Assembly: GCA_017551625.1 (NCBI GenBank)
Contig: JAFZLF010000053.1
Location: 1-35,379 of the forward strand
DNA length: 35,379 nucleotides
Reading direction: 5' to 3'
DNA from: Clostridiales bacterium
GTDB taxonomy: Bacteria; Bacillota; Clostridia; Saccharofermentanales; Saccharofermentanaceae
Below, piece after piece: positions 31,875 through 35,379 of the stretch; position 1 is the stretch's first letter, and every line of letters starts with the position of its first letter. The translations under genes and the position numbers were made by a program. The notes beneath the pieces were generated by a model, which saw only the letters and a list, made by a program, of their open reading frames with translations, was not told the DNA's origin and searched no databases.

Positions 31875-33446
31875 TTAGTCGGTTCCGCTGGTGGCGAGGA
31901 CGCCGGGGAGAACTTCGTCGCCGACGGAAACCGGGGCATCGATGATCGTGAGATGGATCTTCTCCGCAAGTGTAAATATCTCCTGCTTCGGGATCTCGCC
32001 CTTGGACTTGACGCTGATGCGACCGAGTGTGCCGTCCGCTCTGCGAACACGGATCGTGGTGGTCAGGGTGCGCATGGGGTGGGTGATCTCGTTGATGGCG
32101 TATTCTTCGCCGCGAGGACAGGAGTTGCCGGACACGACGGGGTTCTCGCCCAGTGTGACACAAAGATCACATCCCCGCGGGCAGATGATGCAGGTCATGC
32201 GACGGACAGCTTTGGCTGCGTCAGCTGTGGCAGAATCGTTGTCGGTGCCGGAAGAGAGATGAGAATCTCCAAGAGCAGAAGTGCCATTCTGTGCAAGTGC
32301 TTCTGCCGTGGCGGGATCGACGGGTTTGACGACTTTGCCGGGGAAGACCTTCGGGTTTTCAACGGCCTGCTGTGCGGTGGATTCCGCATGCCCCGATGCA
32401 AAAAGCGCTGCAGCACGGCCTGCTTCGATTGCTTCTTTGGTAACGTTGTCGGCGAGATCGTGAACGTGCAGGACATTGCCGCAGGCGAAGATTCCGGGAA
32501 TGGAAGTCTCGTGGCAATCCGAGGAGAATGGTCCGCCGGTCTTCGGGTTAATGGAGATGCCGGCCTTCCTGGACAGTTCGTTCTCGGGAATCAGACCACA
32601 GGAGAGAAGGAGTGTGTCGCACTCGATCTCACGTTCGGTACCGGGAATTGGCGTATATTTGTCATCGACTTCAGACACGGTGATGCCGGTGAGACGGCTT
32701 TTGCCGTGGATCGCGGTAACAGTCTGACGAAGATAGAGCGGAATACCATAGTCCTGCAGACACTGCGTGATGTTTCGGGCCAGTCCTCCGGGCTGGGGCG
32801 CGATCTCGATGCAGGCGAGCACCTCGGCGCCCTCGAGCACCATGCGGCGTGCCATAATGAGTCCGATATCGCCTGAGCCAAGGATGACGACCTTTCTTCC
32901 GACCATATAGCCGTCGATGTTCACGTAGTGCTGAGCAAGGCCTGCGGTCATGACACCGGCGGGACGTGTGCCGGGGATCGCCAGTGCGCCCCGGGCTTTC
33001 TCGCGGCAGCCCATTGCCAGGATGACGGCCTTTGCTGTGATCTCGAAATAGCCGTCTTTATTGTTCATGGCGTAGATGGTATTGATGTGCTTCCATTCGA
33101 AGTCTTTCGTTTCGGAATTGTACACTTCTTTCTTTGTTTCGATGTCTGCGACGAAAGTGTCAAGAAGGATATCGAGAGGAGAGACGCCGTCCGGATCTTG
33201 TGATTTTATGCGTTCTAACGTTTCCAGCAGTTCCAGATAAGCACGGTGGGCGTACTCCGGACCGGTAAGCTCTTCACCGAAGTGGGCAAGTCCGAAACCG
33301 TTGTGGATGCACTGATTGAGGATTCCACCGAGCTTCGTGTCGCGCTCGATCAGAAGAACCGAACGGGAACCGTTATCCAGAGCACTCTTGGCAGCGGCGA
33401 GTCCTGCAGGACCACCGCCGATGACAACTATATCGTAGTTTCTCAT
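31875..33446 (-). CDS. NAD(P)/FAD oxidoreductase fused to DUF1667
   Basis: A 523-residue protein. Residues 1-390 form a two-dinucleotide-domain flavoprotein: FAD site IVVIGGGPAGLAAAKSA, GCRE at about 148 in VILAMGCREKARG, NAD(P) site VVILGSGDIGLIMARRM and FACGNVLHVHDLADNV at the end. After a low-complexity linker (about 395-440) comes DUF1667, a Cys-rich domain with CIICPRGCDLCV and GNSCPRGEEYAINE (four or more Cys, presumably a metal or Fe-S site). In most Clostridia I know of, DUF1667 is a separate third gene beside this pair, so the fusion is notable. ATG 33446 (RBS GGAGG upstream on the - strand) overlaps the stop of the GlpA-like gene. The role is electron transfer with the partner, by analogy with anaerobic glycerol-3-phosphate oxidation. 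Confidence 0.88.
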   Translation of the reverse strand: MRNYDIVVIGGGPAGLAAAKSALDNGSRSVLLIERDTKLGGILNQCIHNGFGLAHFGEELTGPEYAHRAYLELLETLERIKSQDPDGVSPLDILLDTFVADIETKKEVYNSETKDFEWKHINTIYAMNNKDGYFEITAKAVILAMGCREKARGALAIPGTRPAGVMTAGLAQHYVNIDGYMVGRKVVILGSGDIGLIMARRMVLEGAEVLACIEIAPQPGGLARNITQCLQDYGIPLYLRQTVTAIHGKSRLTGITVSEVDDKYTPIPGTEREIECDTLLLSCGLIPENELSRKAGISINPKTGGPFSSDCHETSIPGIFACGNVLHVHDLADNVTKEAIEAGRAAALFASGHAESTAQQAVENPKVFPGKVVKPVDPATAEALAQNGTSALGDSHLSSGTDNDSATADAAKAVRRMTCIICPRGCDLCVTLGENPVVSGNSCPRGEEYAINEITHPMRTLTTTIRVRRADGTLGRISVKSKGEIPKQEIFTLAEKIHLTIIDAPVSVGDEVLPGVLATSGTD

Positions 33447-35125
33447 ACGTCCACCTCCTTATCCGCAGAAGCGCAGGCTTTCGAAACATCGGCTTCGGAA
33501 GAAGTTTTTTCTTCTGGCGAAACGATGACAGAAGGATCTGCTTCTGCTTCGCGTCGGAAGAAGAGGTTCGAGCCGTTTCCGTCCTGGCGGAGGAGAAGGT
33601 GTATCTCACCTGGATCAAGTGGGAAGTCCTTCTCGGATAAGGCCCCCGAGAACATTTTTGCGTCCTCATCCGGAAGCTTCATGGAAGCAAGCATCGAGAG
33701 TTCTTCTTTCTGGTATGACAACAGCATCTCCACGATCCTCGGTCCGCAGAAACCTCCCTGACAGCGCCCCATGCCGGTGCCGACACGGCGCTTGACGCCA
33801 TCGAGAGTATAAGGTGGGATCGGACTTCGAAGTGCATCCCTTATCTCACCCTCGGTCACTTCCTCGCAGCGGCAGACGATACGTCCGTATGCCGGGTCTC
33901 TTTTGACAAGGTCCTCACGCTGCGAGTTGTCCAGATCACGGAAATGCACTTTGCTTCTGGAGAGGCAATATGACTGATAATGCTCTCCGTTTGGTTCAAT
34001 TACGTCTTTCTTCTCGAAGAGACACACGCCTCTTTGCTTCATGAGTTTGACGACGTACGGGCCGATGGCCGGACTGCTTGCCAGTCCCGGGGACTTGATC
34101 CCGGCTGCCTCGAAGATCCATTTCTTTCCTGGGATCTGCCGGATGATGAAGTCATCGGCATCGGAATTGGCACGGATACCGGAAAAATTCCTGACATTGT
34201 CGCGCCAGGAGATATTGCCCACGGAACGGGCAGCTTTTTCCTTGATTTCGGAAAGTTTCCCGGAAGTGGTCGAAGTATCCTCGATGTCATCGTTCAGGAC
34301 CTCGGAGGTCGGTCCGCAGATCAGATTGCCGTGTACGGTAGGTGAGACCAGAACACCTTTTCCTTTCTCACTCGGACACTGGAAGATCACGTGGCTGACC
34401 TTGTTGCCTTCACATTTGTCGAGAAGATAGTATTCTCCGCGGGTCGGAACGATACGGAAATCCGGCGTGGCTATGAGCTCGTGGACCGTGTCGGCATGAA
34501 TGCCGCAGGCGAGGATGATGACGTTGGTTTCAAAGGTCTCAATTGTGGTCTCGATCGTATAGCGGCCGGAACGGGTGGGATCTTCGTTTTCGCGGATGGC
34601 TGTAACCTCTGTGTTCAGGAAGAGATCACCTCCGTCTCTTACGAACACTTCGGCCTGCGCGAGAGCCAGTTCCCAAGGGTTCACGATACCGGCAGAAGGC
34701 GCATACAGCGCAGCGACCGCCTCTTCGGATACACCGGGTTCCATCGCGCGGAGTTCATCCTGATTGAGAATACGTATATCAGGGACACCGTTCTTGATGC
34801 CGCGATCCAGAAGCTCGGAGAGAAGTGCTTCTTCCTCCTCAGAGAAAGCCAGGACAAGGGAACCGCAGCGACGAAAAGGAACATCAAGTCTATTGCAAAG
34901 TCTCTCGCAGAGACGGTTGCCCTCGACATTGAGCTTGGCCATGAGGGTTCCCGGTTTCGGGTCATAGCCTGCGTGGATGATGGCGCTGTTGGCCCGGGTC
35001 GCGCCCATGGCTATGTCGTTGTTCTTGTCGAGAAGAACGACGGAAACATCGTAAGGAACGAGGTTGTAGGCGATCGATGTGCCTACGATCCCGGCGCCGA
35101 CGATGACGATATCGTATTTCTTCAT
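33443..35125 (-). CDS. GlpA/LhgO-like FAD-dependent oxidoreductase with BFD-type [2Fe-2S] domain
   Basis: A 560-residue flavoprotein dehydrogenase. The FAD-binding N-terminus is YDIVIVGAGIVGTSIAYNL, followed by the DAO fold (NSAIIHAGYDPKPGTLMAKL; GIKSPGLASSPAIG). The C-terminal BFD-like Fe-S domain has CRCEEVTEGEI and GRCQGGFC. A low-complexity Ser/Ala/Glu/Asp tail of about 40 residues ends the protein. The architecture matches anaerobic glycerol-3-phosphate dehydrogenase (GlpA) and related 2-hydroxyacid oxidases; no glycerol kinase or facilitator is adjacent, so the substrate is not proven. I chose ATG 35125 (RBS GGAAGGAG on the - strand) over an upstream in-frame ATG at 35167, because residue 1 then sits directly before the FAD motif. 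A weak -10 (TAAAAT on the - strand, 35191-35196) may drive the operon. Confidence 0.87.
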   Translation of the reverse strand: MKKYDIVIVGAGIVGTSIAYNLVPYDVSVVLLDKNNDIAMGATRANSAIIHAGYDPKPGTLMAKLNVEGNRLCERLCNRLDVPFRRCGSLVLAFSEEEEALLSELLDRGIKNGVPDIRILNQDELRAMEPGVSEEAVAALYAPSAGIVNPWELALAQAEVFVRDGGDLFLNTEVTAIRENEDPTRSGRYTIETTIETFETNVIILACGIHADTVHELIATPDFRIVPTRGEYYLLDKCEGNKVSHVIFQCPSEKGKGVLVSPTVHGNLICGPTSEVLNDDIEDTSTTSGKLSEIKEKAARSVGNISWRDNVRNFSGIRANSDADDFIIRQIPGKKWIFEAAGIKSPGLASSPAIGPYVVKLMKQRGVCLFEKKDVIEPNGEHYQSYCLSRSKVHFRDLDNSQREDLVKRDPAYGRIVCRCEEVTEGEIRDALRSPIPPYTLDGVKRRVGTGMGRCQGGFCGPRIVEMLLSYQKEELSMLASMKLPDEDAKMFSGALSEKDFPLDPGEIHLLLRQDGNGSNLFFRREAEADPSVIVSPEEKTSSEADVSKACASADKEVDV

Positions 35126-35239
35126 AGGAACTCCTTCCCGGACAGGTTGCCTTCGTGGGAGAAGCACTGGTCCGAAAGTTTCATGTATTCATTTTACTAC
35201 ATCCGGAAGGGAGAGAGACGGTGTGAAGGAGAAAGTCGG

Positions 35240-35326
35240 CTGAAGTGAAAAGTTAAGTTCCACTTCAGAAGCAGGCTGACAAAAAGTGGCGTTTACTGTT
35301 ACAAACGTCACTTTTTTGTCTGTCAG
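35240..35326. terminator. Two inverted repeats between divergent units
   Basis: CTGAAGTG (35240-35247) pairs with CACTTCAG (35261-35268). A longer stem, CTGACAAAAAGTG plus CGTTT (35276-35294), pairs with AAACG plus CACTTTTTTGTC and GTCAG (35303-35326), with single-base bulges. The long hairpin contains its own T-rich arm but no long T-run follows, so it could be a terminator for the unit beyond the window edge or an operator-like structure. Confidence 0.5.
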
Positions 35327-35329
35327 GGA

Positions 35330-35358
35330 TTCAAAGATGAGGAAATTGCTGGTACAAT
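35330..35358 (+). promoter_or_regulatory. Promoter for a gene beyond the window end
   Basis: TTCAAA (35330-35335) and TACAAT (35353-35358) are 17 bp apart, pointing rightwards out of the window. No start codon is reached before the end at 35379. Confidence 0.4.
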
Positions 35359-35379
35359 AAAGCCATCTTCATAGGAATC

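Noticed and set aside
31428..31945. + and - strand open frames through the 50-bp array
   Set aside because: The unit is not a multiple of three and the peptides simply repeat the hairpin arms; there is no RBS.

Overview
The window reads as one contiguous piece of a GC-rich Clostridia-type (Bacillota) chromosome. Supporting signs are strong AGGAGG-type ribosome binding sites, a phenylalanine T-box riboswitch, a BceRS/BceAB-like two-component/ABC module, a QueT transporter, a domain-swapped GH3 glycosidase of the kind known from rumen and gut Clostridia, and a clostridial PheS with a zinc-ribbon-like insert. I cannot name the genus. No rRNA, tRNA, phage, transposase or CRISPR-Cas genes were seen. 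Nearly all sequence is coding, and most gene starts are supported by a clear RBS.

Layout. 1-4.2 kb: the end of a type-2 argC, queT, and a run flavodoxin / GNAT / serine hydrolase / SUFU-domain protein, all on +. 4.2-8.2 kb: promoter, T-box(Phe), pheS, pheT. 8.2-12.4 kb: an accessory-looking stretch with a convergent hypothetical gene, an array of about seven degenerate 54-bp repeats carrying inverted TCATGA boxes, a structured leader, a PD-(D/E)XK-like nuclease candidate, then a zinc-ribbon Ala/Pro-rich protein and a partner protein. 12.4-17.4 kb: a candidate small RNA or attenuator, then response regulator, short-loop histidine kinase, ABC ATPase and FtsX-type permease, with a repeated GTAAGA operator upstream of the ATPase. 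17.4-21.2 kb: a large terminator-like inverted repeat with a partly duplicated arm, a big lipoprotein (-), a GNAT-flavin-binding fusion (+) and a second lipoprotein (-). 21.3-24.2 kb: GH3 glycosidase. 24.2-28.5 kb (-): an operon joined by ATGA overlaps of a membrane protein, NAD synthase and an RlmI-like methyltransferase. 28.7-31.4 kb (+): an M48 membrane protease and a DRE-TIM acyltransferase (isopropylmalate/homocitrate/Re-citrate synthase group). 31.4-31.8 kb: a second copy of the terminator-like element followed by six near-identical 50-bp units, each a nested hairpin. 31.9-35.1 kb (-): a two-gene operon of GlpA-like and GlpB-like FAD oxidoreductases, the latter fused to DUF1667.

Most noteworthy: (1) the NAD synthase has Asp where the glutaminase Cys nucleophile should be; (2) two unrelated tandem arrays of hairpin-forming units (54 bp and 50 bp); (3) two unlinked terminator elements share an unusual asymmetric core inside unrelated long outer stems; (4) the word CAGTGCTTTT occurs seven times, in coding and non-coding DNA and in different frames; (5) a candidate attenuator or small RNA lies before the Bce-like locus. 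Repeat counts and hairpins were found by eye and have not been checked by computation.
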